Shown here piece after piece: positions 1-7,385 of a DNA stretch of 12,960 nucleotides (its first letter is position 1; every line of letters starts with the position of its first letter). Below the pieces are notes generated by a model. It saw only the letters and a list, made by a program, of their open reading frames with translations, was not told where the DNA came from and ran no database searches. The translations under genes were made by a program, and so were the position numbers. This DNA is from Paenibacillaceae bacterium (lineage in GTDB: Bacteria; Bacillota; Bacilli; Paenibacillales; YIM-B00363): positions 1 to 12,960 of the forward strand of contig JAGWXQ010000012.1 in the NCBI GenBank assembly GCA_018969805.1, in the 5' to 3' direction.

Positions 1-1119
1 GATGCGATCGCCCACACAACGCTGCTTGGCATGACGAATGCGCCTGCTGTATCGCTTGCGGTCAAACTCGTCGCACTTGCCCCACCAGGACTCACGCGCG
101 TGTACTACTCGGACAGCGGTGCTACAGCAGTTGAAATTGCGCTCAAAATGGCGTTTCAATATTGGCAAAACATCGGAAAGCAAGACAAAAAGACGTTTGT
201 CACTTTAGAGGGGAGCTACCATGGGGACACGATCGGTGCGGTCAGTGTAGGCAACATCGATTTGTTTCACGCACTGTATCGTCCATTGCTGTTTTCTTGT
301 GAACGTGTGCCGTTTCCCGATACGTACCGCAATCCGTATGGAACGACCGATGCGTGCCGTGACGCGTGCCTCGCCCACATCGAGCAGCTTTTTGCCGCAT
401 CATCCGATCACATCGCTGCGATCGTCGTCGAATCCCTCGTTCAAGGAGCAAGCGGGATGCGCATCATGCCGGAAGGCTTTTTGCATGGCATTCGTGCCTT
501 GTGCGATGCATACGACGTGTTGCTCATCTGCGATGAAGTGGCGACAGGCTTTGGGCGTACCGGAGCGATGTTTGCCTGCATGCAAGAAAGCGTCGTGCCC
601 GACATCATGACGATCGGCAAAGGGCTGACCGGGGGATACCTCCCGATCGCCGCGACGTTGACGACCGAAAAAATATACACCGCGTTTTATGGTTCCTACA
701 CAGACAAAAAAACACTATTTCACGGGCATTCGTACACGGGAAACGCCCTTGGATGCGCAGTCGCGCTCGCAAACATCGACGTCATGGAACGCGAGCACGT
801 GCTCGATCACGTCCGCACCATGACCGCCCACGTCGCAGACATACTGCATACGTTTTGGGAACTGCCTGCCGTCGGTGACATCCGCCAAAAAGGGCTTATG
901 ATCGGCATTGAGCTCACGAGCGATCGCGCCACAAAACGTCCGTTTGACCCCAACGCACGCATCGGGTACGAAACAACGCTGCGCATGCGCGCACGCGGAC
1001 TACTCGCTCGCCCGCTCGGAGACACGATCATATACATGCCCCCGCTATGTACGACCGCCGAGCAACACACGCGCATGCTCGACATCATGTATGCAGCGAT
1101 TCGCGAGGCACCCCAATAA
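1..1119 (+). CDS. bioA: Adenosylmethionine-8-amino-7-oxononanoate aminotransferase (DAPA synthase), 5'-truncated by the window edge
   Basis: PLP-dependent class III aminotransferase that converts 7-keto-8-aminopelargonate to 7,8-diaminopelargonate in biotin synthesis; cytoplasmic. The frame is open from base 1, and the ten codons before the first ATG (position 31) already read like the family (AHTTLLG), so that ATG is internal and the true start lies upstream. 372 codons are visible; family members are about 430-460 residues, so roughly 80 N-terminal residues are missing. Visible motifs: YSDSGATAVEIALKMAF (substrate/PLP phosphate region), GSYHGDT, the ICDEVATGFGRTG aspartate motif, IGKGLTGGYLP with the PLP lysine at codon 619-621, and the FHGHSYTGNALGCA motif. 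Donor may be S-adenosylmethionine (BioA) or lysine (the BioK type known in Bacillus); sequence alone does not settle this. No other biotin gene is in view. It is convergent with the next gene. Family call is secure; donor is not. Confidence 0.93.
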   Translation, partial: DAIAHTTLLGMTNAPAVSLAVKLVALAPPGLTRVYYSDSGATAVEIALKMAFQYWQNIGKQDKKTFVTLEGSYHGDTIGAVSVGNIDLFHALYRPLLFSCERVPFPDTYRNPYGTTDACRDACLAHIEQLFAASSDHIAAIVVESLVQGASGMRIMPEGFLHGIRALCDAYDVLLICDEVATGFGRTGAMFACMQESVVPDIMTIGKGLTGGYLPIAATLTTEKIYTAFYGSYTDKKTLFHGHSYTGNALGCAVALANIDVMEREHVLDHVRTMTAHVADILHTFWELPAVGDIRQKGLMIGIELTSDRATKRPFDPNARIGYETTLRMRARGLLARPLGDTIIYMPPLCTTAEQHTRMLDIMYAAIREAPQ

Positions 1120-1135
1120 ACGTCGTTGGGGTGCC
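1107..1135. terminator. Hairpin between convergent genes, possible bidirectional terminator without a U-tract
   Basis: GGCACCCCAA (1107-1116) pairs perfectly with TTGGGGTGCC (1126-1135) around a 9-base loop that begins with the bioA TAA stop. It ends 8 bases from the stop of the opposing gene. Neither strand has a run of T after the stem, so it is not a canonical intrinsic terminator; it may protect 3' ends or act with Rho. The structure is seen; the role is inferred. Confidence 0.5.
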
Positions 1136-1142
1136 CCATAGC

Positions 1143-2039
1143 CTAAAAATTCCAAACATATTTTCCTTCTAACATACACACCTTCGCTTTGTCTTTACAA
1201 GATGCATCCATGTTAAAAGATGAATTATTGTTGATCTGCACACGACCACTAACACCAACAGTGAGTTCTGTTCCACTTACTGTTTGATTATTCCAATATT
1301 CACCTTTAACGTACGGTATCACCGTCGTTCCTCTTCCGGATTTTCCGCCCGCGGCTGTTATACAGTCCTCCTTGTTGCCTATACACAGCCCCAATTTCGC
1401 ACTCGCTTTTACTTCACGCGTACCCAGTTGCGCTGTGACACCGACATTGACGCACGGAGAAGATGTTCCGCAAAAACTTCTTCCAAAACGCGCGCCCACG
1501 AATGCATTCCACTTCGAACGCACTTCCGGACCTGCGGTTTTGGCGATATTGTCTATCGCTTCGTTTGTCACCTCTCGCACTACACGCTCCGTCGTATCTA
1601 CGACCAGCTTTTGTCTTTCTGCTGCAGTCATTTTGAGTAATGTGGGTACTGGTATCGACTCGAGTTGTCGATCGATCTCTTCATTGACACGCTTCCGCAC
1701 GACTTCTGGCGGGGGCATGTATTGTTTCTTGAGCGAATCTATACTTGGCGGACGGACGTCAATGTCTCCGGTCACTGTAACATACAACGAGAAATGTTGA
1801 TTAATCCAAAATTCAAACTTTGTCTTAATATTGACCACAACATGATTTCTCCCAAGTGAAGCAAAGCCAATGCGCACATGCACACAATCGGCATCGCCAC
1901 ACCGCTTCACGTCAACACGAATTTCATCGCCCTTTTTTCCCACACCGACTTGCACTTTTGGCTTCGCACTGGCCACGCTGGTCAACATGAGTGCCCCGAT
2001 GAGCACCAGCGTCATTGTGTGTACAACGTACCGTTTCAT
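1143..2039 (-). CDS. Secreted protein of unknown function with four close cysteine pairs
   Basis: Not recognised. The 298-residue product begins with a clear signal peptide: short basic start, hydrophobic core at about residues 9-22, and a likely signal peptidase I cut after ASA (residue 25). There is no lipobox cysteine. The mature part has a beta-rich N-terminal section (about 28-95), a charged helical middle (about 100-168) and a beta-rich C-terminal section (about 175-298). Its only eight cysteines fall in four pairs, 47/52, 190/196, 219/226 and 281/288 (C-x4-C, C-x5-C, and C-x6-C twice), each between strand-like stretches, which suggests disulfide-closed hairpins outside the cell. It ends in KYVWNF. 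Start: ATG at 2039 is chosen over an in-frame GTG at 2048 because AGAGGAG (2056-2050) lies 10 bases before the ATG but only 1 base before the GTG. Base composition is clearly more AT-rich than its neighbours (43 of 120 bases are G/C in 1141-1260), which could mean later acquisition. It has its own promoter. Confidence 0.85.
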   Translation of the reverse strand: MKRYVVHTMTLVLIGALMLTSVASAKPKVQVGVGKKGDEIRVDVKRCGDADCVHVRIGFASLGRNHVVVNIKTKFEFWINQHFSLYVTVTGDIDVRPPSIDSLKKQYMPPPEVVRKRVNEEIDRQLESIPVPTLLKMTAAERQKLVVDTTERVVREVTNEAIDNIAKTAGPEVRSKWNAFVGARFGRSFCGTSSPCVNVGVTAQLGTREVKASAKLGLCIGNKEDCITAAGGKSGRGTTVIPYVKGEYWNNQTVSGTELTVGVSGRVQINNNSSFNMDASCKDKAKVCMLEGKYVWNF

Positions 2040-2073
2040 TGTTTGCACGCTCCTCTAAGATGTTTTGGTCTCG

Positions 2074-2095
2074 TTCCCGTACGGAATACGATTCC
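2074..2095. promoter_or_regulatory. Overlapping inverted repeats at the predicted transcription start of the secreted-protein gene (candidate operator)
   Basis: GGAAT-ACG-ATTCC (2083-2095) is a perfect 5-3-5 inverted repeat. Its GGAA (2083-2086) also pairs with TTCC at 2074-2077. The alternating TTCC/GGAA/TTCC blocks sit just downstream of the -10 box, at or right after the expected start site near 2096. This is a typical place for a repressor site or for a 5' RNA hairpin. The repeats are seen; the function is inferred. Confidence 0.35.
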
Positions 2096-2102
2096 CAACT
2101 CT

Positions 2103-2131
2103 ATAATACATCCGTGTCGCTCGTTTGTCAA
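2103..2131 (-). promoter_or_regulatory. SigA/sigma70-type promoter of the secreted-protein gene
   Basis: On the minus strand, a perfect -35 TTGACA (2131-2126) is followed after exactly 17 bases by the -10 TATTAT (2108-2103), one mismatch from consensus. The -35 lies 14 bases after the ftsY stop codon, so the promoter fills the ftsY/secreted-gene gap. The expected start near 2096 gives a leader of about 57 bases. No intrinsic terminator is visible after ftsY, so readthrough from the upstream operon may add to expression. Confidence 0.8.
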
Positions 2132-2145
2132 CAACGCAGTATTTG

Positions 2146-3108
2146 CTACACAAACAATGCGTGCACAAACTGTTCGGCATCGAAGCGGTGCACATCGGTC
2201 AATTTTTCCCCAAGTCCAACAAATTTGATTGGGATACCAAGCTGATCGCGTATCGCGAGCACGATGCCTCCTTTTGCTGTGCCATCGAGTTTTGTAAGGA
2301 CGATGCCCGTAATGCCCGCTTTTTCCCCAAACAACTTTGCTTGCGTGAGGGCGTTCTGTCCCGTCGTTGCATCGAGCACGAGCAGCACTTCATGCGGGGC
2401 ACCGGGCAGTTCTCTTTGGATAATCCGCACCATTTTGTGCAGTTCTTCCATAAGATTCGTTTTGTTGTGCAGTCTGCCTGCTGTATCGCACAGAAGAACA
2501 TCGATGTCGTGTTGCGTGGCGTATCGGATCGCATCAAACATGACGGAGGCAGGGTCGCTTCCTGGTGACCCCTGAATGCAATGCACGCCCGCCCGATCGC
2601 TCCACACGCCAAGCTGATCGACTGCTGCCGCACGAAACGTATCTCCGGCTGCGACCGCGACTGTTTTTCCTTGTTGCTGCAACACATAAGCGAGTTTGCC
2701 GATGGTCGTCGTTTTCCCGACACCGTTTACCCCGATGCACAGTACGACCGTCGTACCGCGCTGTGCCATGCGCAGCTCCGTCTCGTCATCTTCCCGAAAC
2801 AACCCCATGACAAGCTCACTGAGCAGTGGCTGCAGCTGCGCGGGTTCCGTGCATTTTTGTTCTTTCGCGCGGATGCGCAGCGCATCGACGAGCTTCATCG
2901 TCGTATGCACACCAACGTCCGCGCGGAGCAACGTCTCCTCAAGCTCTTCATAAAACGCCTCGTCAATGACCGTGCGCCGAGAAAACAACGATGACAGCTG
3001 CGCTTTGAGTGCCGTCCGCGTCCGTGTCAATCCTTCGACAAACGAGGCCGTCACTTGCTCTGCTTTACCCGCGATGCGCTCGCGCAACTTTTGAAAAAAA
3101 CCGGCCAC
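2146..3108 (-). CDS. ftsY: Signal recognition particle receptor FtsY
   Basis: SRP-family GTPase that docks the Ffh/ribosome complex at the inner face of the membrane for co-translational protein insertion. The 320 residues hold a helical N domain (about 20-100) and a G domain with all motifs: GVNGVGKTT P-loop (about 126-134), DTFRAAAVDQL (156-166), DTAGR (208-212), TKLDGTAKGG (272-281) and the closing GLGEKLTDVHRFD (298-310). There is no long acidic A domain, only a short amphipathic, basic N-terminus (GFFQKLRERIAGK) that probably contacts lipid; this fits Gram-positive FtsY. The GTG start at 3108 is well supported by AGGAGG six bases upstream (3120-3115). It follows smc by 20 bases and is the last gene of the long operon. 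The ffh gene often found next is not here; an unrelated secreted-protein gene follows instead. Confidence 0.97.
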   Translation of the reverse strand: MAGFFQKLRERIAGKAEQVTASFVEGLTRTRTALKAQLSSLFSRRTVIDEAFYEELEETLLRADVGVHTTMKLVDALRIRAKEQKCTEPAQLQPLLSELVMGLFREDDETELRMAQRGTTVVLCIGVNGVGKTTTIGKLAYVLQQQGKTVAVAAGDTFRAAAVDQLGVWSDRAGVHCIQGSPGSDPASVMFDAIRYATQHDIDVLLCDTAGRLHNKTNLMEELHKMVRIIQRELPGAPHEVLLVLDATTGQNALTQAKLFGEKAGITGIVLTKLDGTAKGGIVLAIRDQLGIPIKFVGLGEKLTDVHRFDAEQFVHALFV

Positions 3109-3128
3109 GAAATCCCTCCTTATCCCAT

Positions 3129-6100
3129 CTACGCTGAAACAAACTGCACCGAAATGAGCTTCGATACCCCTCTTTGCTCCATCGTCATGCCGTACAACGC
3201 ATCCGCTGCCGCCATCGTCGTTTTGCGGTGCGTAATGACGATAAACTGCGTATGTGCGGCAAATGTTTGCAAAAATTGCGCAAAACGCATTCCATTTGCT
3301 TCATCTAACGCTGCATCGACTTCGTCCAATACGCAAAACGGCAACGGCTTGTACCGCAACACCGCAAACAGCACACACAACGCCGTCAACGCCCGCTCGC
3401 CACCGGAGAGCAGCTGCATATTTTGGCGCTTTTTCCCCGGTGGCTGCGCGAGGATGTCGATGCCCGATTGTAAGATATCGCTTGGATCGGACAATTGCAC
3501 ATCGGCGCTTCCTCCGCCAAACAGGGCAACAAATACGTCTTGCACGTGCGCGCGGATGGACGCAAACGCCTGGGTGAATTTGGCTTCCATATCCGCATCG
3601 ATGTCACGAATGACGGACATCAGCTGCTGCTGTGCCGCACGCACATCGTCTCGCTGTGCAGCCAAAAACGCCATCCGTTCTTGCATGCGTGCGTGCTCCT
3701 CAATCGCCCCAACGTGCACGTGCCCGAGTGTTGCGATGCGTTCTGCAAGGTGGGCTGTCGTGCGCCGTACGTCGTCAACATCGCCTGTAAGCGGGTAGTG
3801 TTGTTTTGCCCGCTCGTAGCTCATTTTTGCCGATTGGGCCAACTGGGTCAGCCCGTATTCCAGTGCCGCACGTGCACGGTGCATGTGCGCCTCACACGCA
3901 CGCATCGCCGCAGCGTGCTTCCCTTGCTGCATGCGCAATGCCCCAAGCACTTCTTGGGCGTCGGTCAGCGCCTGCATCGCACCGTTTCTTGTCGTCCGAG
4001 CGCGCTCCAGCGCATCCGCACGCGTCTGCCGCGCAGCATCGATCGCTCGCAGCGTCTCGATGTGCGCTTCGTGCTCGAGATCAAGTGCACAGATGTGCGC
4101 CTGTACGTCCGCACACTTCGCTTCATACGCCTGCAGCGTCTGTGCCACATCGCTGCTGCCCAGTTGTGCAAACCGCGCTTGCGCCGCACCGATCGCTTCC
4201 TCCAGCCGTGCATGTTCGACACGCCATTGCATCCGCTCTTGCGCATCGCGCGTGCTCTCGTCCCGGATGCGCGCGCGTACCTCAAGCAGCTGTTGTTCCT
4301 CTTCTGTGACGCGTTGCGACCAGTGTGCGATGTCGCGCTCGATATGGATGCGCGCCTGCCCCAGCGTCTGACGCGTTGCATCGAGATCACGCTGCTCCGC
4401 ATCGATGACTGTGCGCGCTTGAGCGATGTCGCGCAAGCGCACGCTGTGCTGCTGCATCATCGCCTCTTGCTGCTGCCAGGCGGTATGCTGCGCTTCGCTT
4501 TGTGTGTGCGCCTCCGACAGCGCCGCGCGTGCACGATCGAGCTCCTCTTGCAGCGCTGCACGCTGCACGCGCAGCGTCTCTTGCTGCGCATGCAATGCAG
4601 CCAGTGCGCGCTCAAGCTCTGTTAGTTGTCTCTTGCGTGCCAGCAGCGGTGCGTTCGTCGTACGCACGCTCCCCCCCGTCATCGCCCCGCCGCTGCCGAT
4701 GACGTCTCCGTCGAGCGTAACGATGCGGTAGCGGTATGACAGCGCGCGTGCGATGCGGCTTCCTTCTTCCAATGATTGTACAATGCCGACGTTTCCAAGC
4801 ACGTGTGCCAAAATCATCTCATACAGCGGATCGACGTGCACGAGCTGTGCCGCCACTCCAATCCATCCGGGCAACGCCAAAACGGCGTGGACGTCTGCCA
4901 TTATTTTGCCCCGAATGATGTCCAATGGCAAAAACGTCGCGCGTCCTTGATTCGTTTTTTTCAAAAAAGAAATCGCTTCCCGCGCCGCCGCCTCATCACG
5001 GACAACGATGTGCTGCATCGCTGCACCGAGTGCCGTCTCGATCGCACGTTCGTACGTTTCCGCGACCGAGACGAGCGATGCGATCGCACCATGGACGTGG
5101 GAAAGCACCCCTTTTGTCACCGCCGTCATCACAGCACGCACCCCGATCGCAAACCCATCGTACGTATCGTGCACGTCGTGCAGCGTATGCAGCCGCGCTT
5201 GGTGCGATGCGATATGTGCTGTACACGTTTGCATTTGCTCATCGATCGCAAACCGCTGCTGCTCTTGCTGTGCGATGGCCTGTTGCTTGTCTTCGATCGC
5301 ACTGCGTGCGGTGTCCCACGCCGCTTTGTGCTCTCGCGCTGCATGCGCGCACGCGAGGCGATCGCGCTCCAGAGCGTGGTGCTGCGCGTTGAGTGCTGCA
5401 CGCTGGCTGTTGAGGCGCGCCTCTTCGCGGACACACGCATCGTAATGTGCTTGGTTTTGGTGTTGCTGGTGCGTCAATTGTGCACGCATATGCATCGCTT
5501 CCATAACGGATTTGTGCAGACGCTGCTCCACGTCCTGCTGGCTGTCGTCTCGCACTTCTTCTGCAAGCAACGTGGCATATTGTGCGTATTGTTGTGTCAT
5601 ACTGCGGATGCGCGCCAAAAGAGCGGACGACTCCTCCTCGTCCGCAGCTGCTTGCGCACGCACATGGGCAATGTGCCGCTGCGTCTCTTCCATCATCTCG
5701 CATGCATGGGCACGCCGCGCGACACAGAGCGCATGCGCTTTCGTCGCACGCTCATACGCAGCGATCTCCTCTTGCAATGCACTTTGCAACGCATCGATGT
5801 CCACGCACTGCATCGCGTTCATGTGCTGCTCGATGCACGCTTCTTGCACTGCGATATCGTCCTGAAGGCGTGCCTCCTGTGCATACTCGTGTGCATGCGT
5901 CGCTTCCGCTGCACACAGCTCTTGATGGGCGACACCGACATCAAAGACGAGCAATGCCATTTCGTTGGCGATGCGCTCGGCGTTGAGTGCCTCGTATGTG
6001 CGCGCTTTTTGTGCTTCAAGTGTCAAAGGCGCGATTTGTGCTTGCAGCTCGGTAATGATGTCGGTCAGCCGCACGATGTTCGCATCCGTATCGATCAGCT

Positions 6101-6647
6101 TACGCAGTGCTTCTTTCTTGCGCGCTTTTCCTTTCGTAATGCCCGCCACTTCATCAAACAACGCCCGCCGTTCTTCCGGCTTGCTGCTGAGCACTTCATC
6201 GATACGCCCTTGCCCGATGACCGCCAACGAATGCGCCCCAATGCCCGTATCCATAAACAGCTCGGTAATGTCTTTGAGCCGACAAGGCAACGCATTGATC
6301 GCGCATTCCGCTTCTCCACTGCGGTACATCCTGCGCAGCACCGTCACCGTATCGGCATCGATCGCGAGCGTCCGATCGCGGTTGTCCAACCGGATGCGCA
6401 CTTCCGCATACGCAGAAGGTGCCCGATCGTCGCACCCTGCGAAAATGAGCTCGTGCATCGTCCCTCCACGCAGCGGTTTTGCGCTGTGCTCGCCAAACAC
6501 CCACCGCAATGCATCGGCAACGTTGCTTTTTCCACTTCCGTTTGGCCCAACGACGGCAGTCATGCCTGGGACAAACACGATGTCTGTTTCATTTGCAAAC
6601 GATTTAAAACCTTCGATGGTCAATGATGTGAGTCGCACAACCACCAT
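3129..6647 (-). CDS. smc: Chromosome segregation ATPase SMC
   Basis: Structural-maintenance-of-chromosomes ATPase that, with ScpA and ScpB, loops and condenses DNA and helps segregate origins. About 1172 residues, the usual length. Order: N-terminal head with GFKSF (13-17) and Walker A GPNGSGKS (34-41), first coiled-coil arm (about 165-495), hinge (about 497-660, ending in the glycine-rich GSGGAMTGGS), second arm, then C-terminal head with the ABC signature LLSGGERAL (near 1079), Walker B CVLDEVDAALDE (near 1105) and the ITHRK switch histidine region. The open frame extends upstream to 6902 inside rnc; the family start lies at MVVVRLTSL. ATG 6647 is used, but AAAGGGG (6656-6650) ends only 2 bases before it, so the next codon GTG at 6644 (5-base spacing) or GTG 6638 is also possible. 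The arms are rich in Ala, Gln, His and Cys and poor in Lys, unlike typical Firmicute SMC. The gene starts 22 bases after rnc. Confidence 0.96.
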   Translation of the reverse strand: MVVVRLTSLTIEGFKSFANETDIVFVPGMTAVVGPNGSGKSNVADALRWVFGEHSAKPLRGGTMHELIFAGCDDRAPSAYAEVRIRLDNRDRTLAIDADTVTVLRRMYRSGEAECAINALPCRLKDITELFMDTGIGAHSLAVIGQGRIDEVLSSKPEERRALFDEVAGITKGKARKKEALRKLIDTDANIVRLTDIITELQAQIAPLTLEAQKARTYEALNAERIANEMALLVFDVGVAHQELCAAEATHAHEYAQEARLQDDIAVQEACIEQHMNAMQCVDIDALQSALQEEIAAYERATKAHALCVARRAHACEMMEETQRHIAHVRAQAAADEEESSALLARIRSMTQQYAQYATLLAEEVRDDSQQDVEQRLHKSVMEAMHMRAQLTHQQHQNQAHYDACVREEARLNSQRAALNAQHHALERDRLACAHAAREHKAAWDTARSAIEDKQQAIAQQEQQRFAIDEQMQTCTAHIASHQARLHTLHDVHDTYDGFAIGVRAVMTAVTKGVLSHVHGAIASLVSVAETYERAIETALGAAMQHIVVRDEAAAREAISFLKKTNQGRATFLPLDIIRGKIMADVHAVLALPGWIGVAAQLVHVDPLYEMILAHVLGNVGIVQSLEEGSRIARALSYRYRIVTLDGDVIGSGGAMTGGSVRTTNAPLLARKRQLTELERALAALHAQQETLRVQRAALQEELDRARAALSEAHTQSEAQHTAWQQQEAMMQQHSVRLRDIAQARTVIDAEQRDLDATRQTLGQARIHIERDIAHWSQRVTEEEQQLLEVRARIRDESTRDAQERMQWRVEHARLEEAIGAAQARFAQLGSSDVAQTLQAYEAKCADVQAHICALDLEHEAHIETLRAIDAARQTRADALERARTTRNGAMQALTDAQEVLGALRMQQGKHAAAMRACEAHMHRARAALEYGLTQLAQSAKMSYERAKQHYPLTGDVDDVRRTTAHLAERIATLGHVHVGAIEEHARMQERMAFLAAQRDDVRAAQQQLMSVIRDIDADMEAKFTQAFASIRAHVQDVFVALFGGGSADVQLSDPSDILQSGIDILAQPPGKKRQNMQLLSGGERALTALCVLFAVLRYKPLPFCVLDEVDAALDEANGMRFAQFLQTFAAHTQFIVITHRKTTMAAADALYGMTMEQRGVSKLISVQFVSA

Positions 6648-6669
6648 CGCCCCTTTGCAGACCGTGTTG

Positions 6670-7380
6670 TCACCATTGCGCAAGCGTCGCTTCTGCTGCG
6701 TGCTGCTCCGCAACTTTTTTGCTGCGTCCACGCCCGATGCCATACACAACACCTTGAATGAGCACGCGCACGACAAACTCTCGATCGTTTGCAGGTCCGT
6801 GCTCCTCGACGACTTCGTACTCGATCGTACCGAAGCCATGCTGCTGCACGTACTGGTGTAAGCGCGACTTCGCATCGATGACCCCGCGCGCGACGTACGC
6901 ATCGATCATGGGAAACATATGCTCCGTCAAAAACGCATTGACTGCATCCCAACCCGCATCCAAATAAATCGCCCCGACGAGTGCTTCCATCGCATTGGCA
7001 AGCAACGACGGCCGCTCACGTCCACCTGAGAGCAACTCTCCTCGCCCAAGCAACAAAAATTCTCCGAGATGCAGCTGCTTCGCCAATTCGTACAACGCTT
7101 TCTCTCGGACAATCGCCGATCGGACAAACGTCAGCTGCCCTTCCGGCCAATCCGGATATTTCGCATACAAATGATGCGACACCGCCAATTGCAACACCGC
7201 ATCCCCGAGAAACTCGATGCGCTCATTGGCAATCGTATCGCGGTGCTCATTTGCATACGACGAATGCGTAAACGCCTCACGCAACAACGATGGATTGCGA
7301 AAAGCGATCGGAAATCGATCTTGCAGCGTGTTCCACTCGTCGCCGGATGCGGGTACTTTCTTGTTTGTCGGTACTTTCAT
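6670..7380 (-). CDS. rnc: Ribonuclease III
   Basis: Double-strand-specific endoribonuclease that matures rRNA precursors and processes structured mRNAs. About 236 residues, normal size. The N-terminal nuclease domain carries the signature NERIEFLGDAVL (about 52-63) with the Glu and Asp metal ligands, and the second metal motif ANAMEALVGAIYLD (about 128-141). A C-terminal dsRNA-binding domain (about 168-236) ends with GRGRSKKVAEQHAAEATLAQW. Three in-frame starts lie close together: GTG 7389, ATG 7386 and ATG 7380. The last is preferred because GGAG (7392-7389) stands 8 bases before it. In any case the ribosome site lies inside the end of fabF, whose TGA is at 7388-7386, so the two are probably translationally coupled. 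An Asn stands where E. coli RNase III has Asp114; the partner Glu (E. coli Glu117) is present. Confidence 0.95.
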   Translation of the reverse strand: MKVPTNKKVPASGDEWNTLQDRFPIAFRNPSLLREAFTHSSYANEHRDTIANERIEFLGDAVLQLAVSHHLYAKYPDWPEGQLTFVRSAIVREKALYELAKQLHLGEFLLLGRGELLSGGRERPSLLANAMEALVGAIYLDAGWDAVNAFLTEHMFPMIDAYVARGVIDAKSRLHQYVQQHGFGTIEYEVVEEHGPANDREFVVRVLIQGVVYGIGRGRSKKVAEQHAAEATLAQW

Positions 7381-7385
7381 CTTCA

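Noticed and set aside
2040..2048. GTG at 2048 as start of the secreted-protein gene
   Set aside because: The AGAGGAG ribosome site ends 1 base before this GTG, too close; ATG 2039 has 10-base spacing and gives a normal signal peptide.
4776..6626. 616-codon plus-strand frame opposite smc
   Set aside because: Exact antisense shadow of the SMC coding region; product is Arg/His/Cys-rich without domains, and SMC on the minus strand is certain.
6648..6902. Upstream extension of smc by 85 codons into rnc
   Set aside because: The extension is rnc read in another frame, Ser/Arg-rich, and SMC proteins start about 10 residues before GFKSF.
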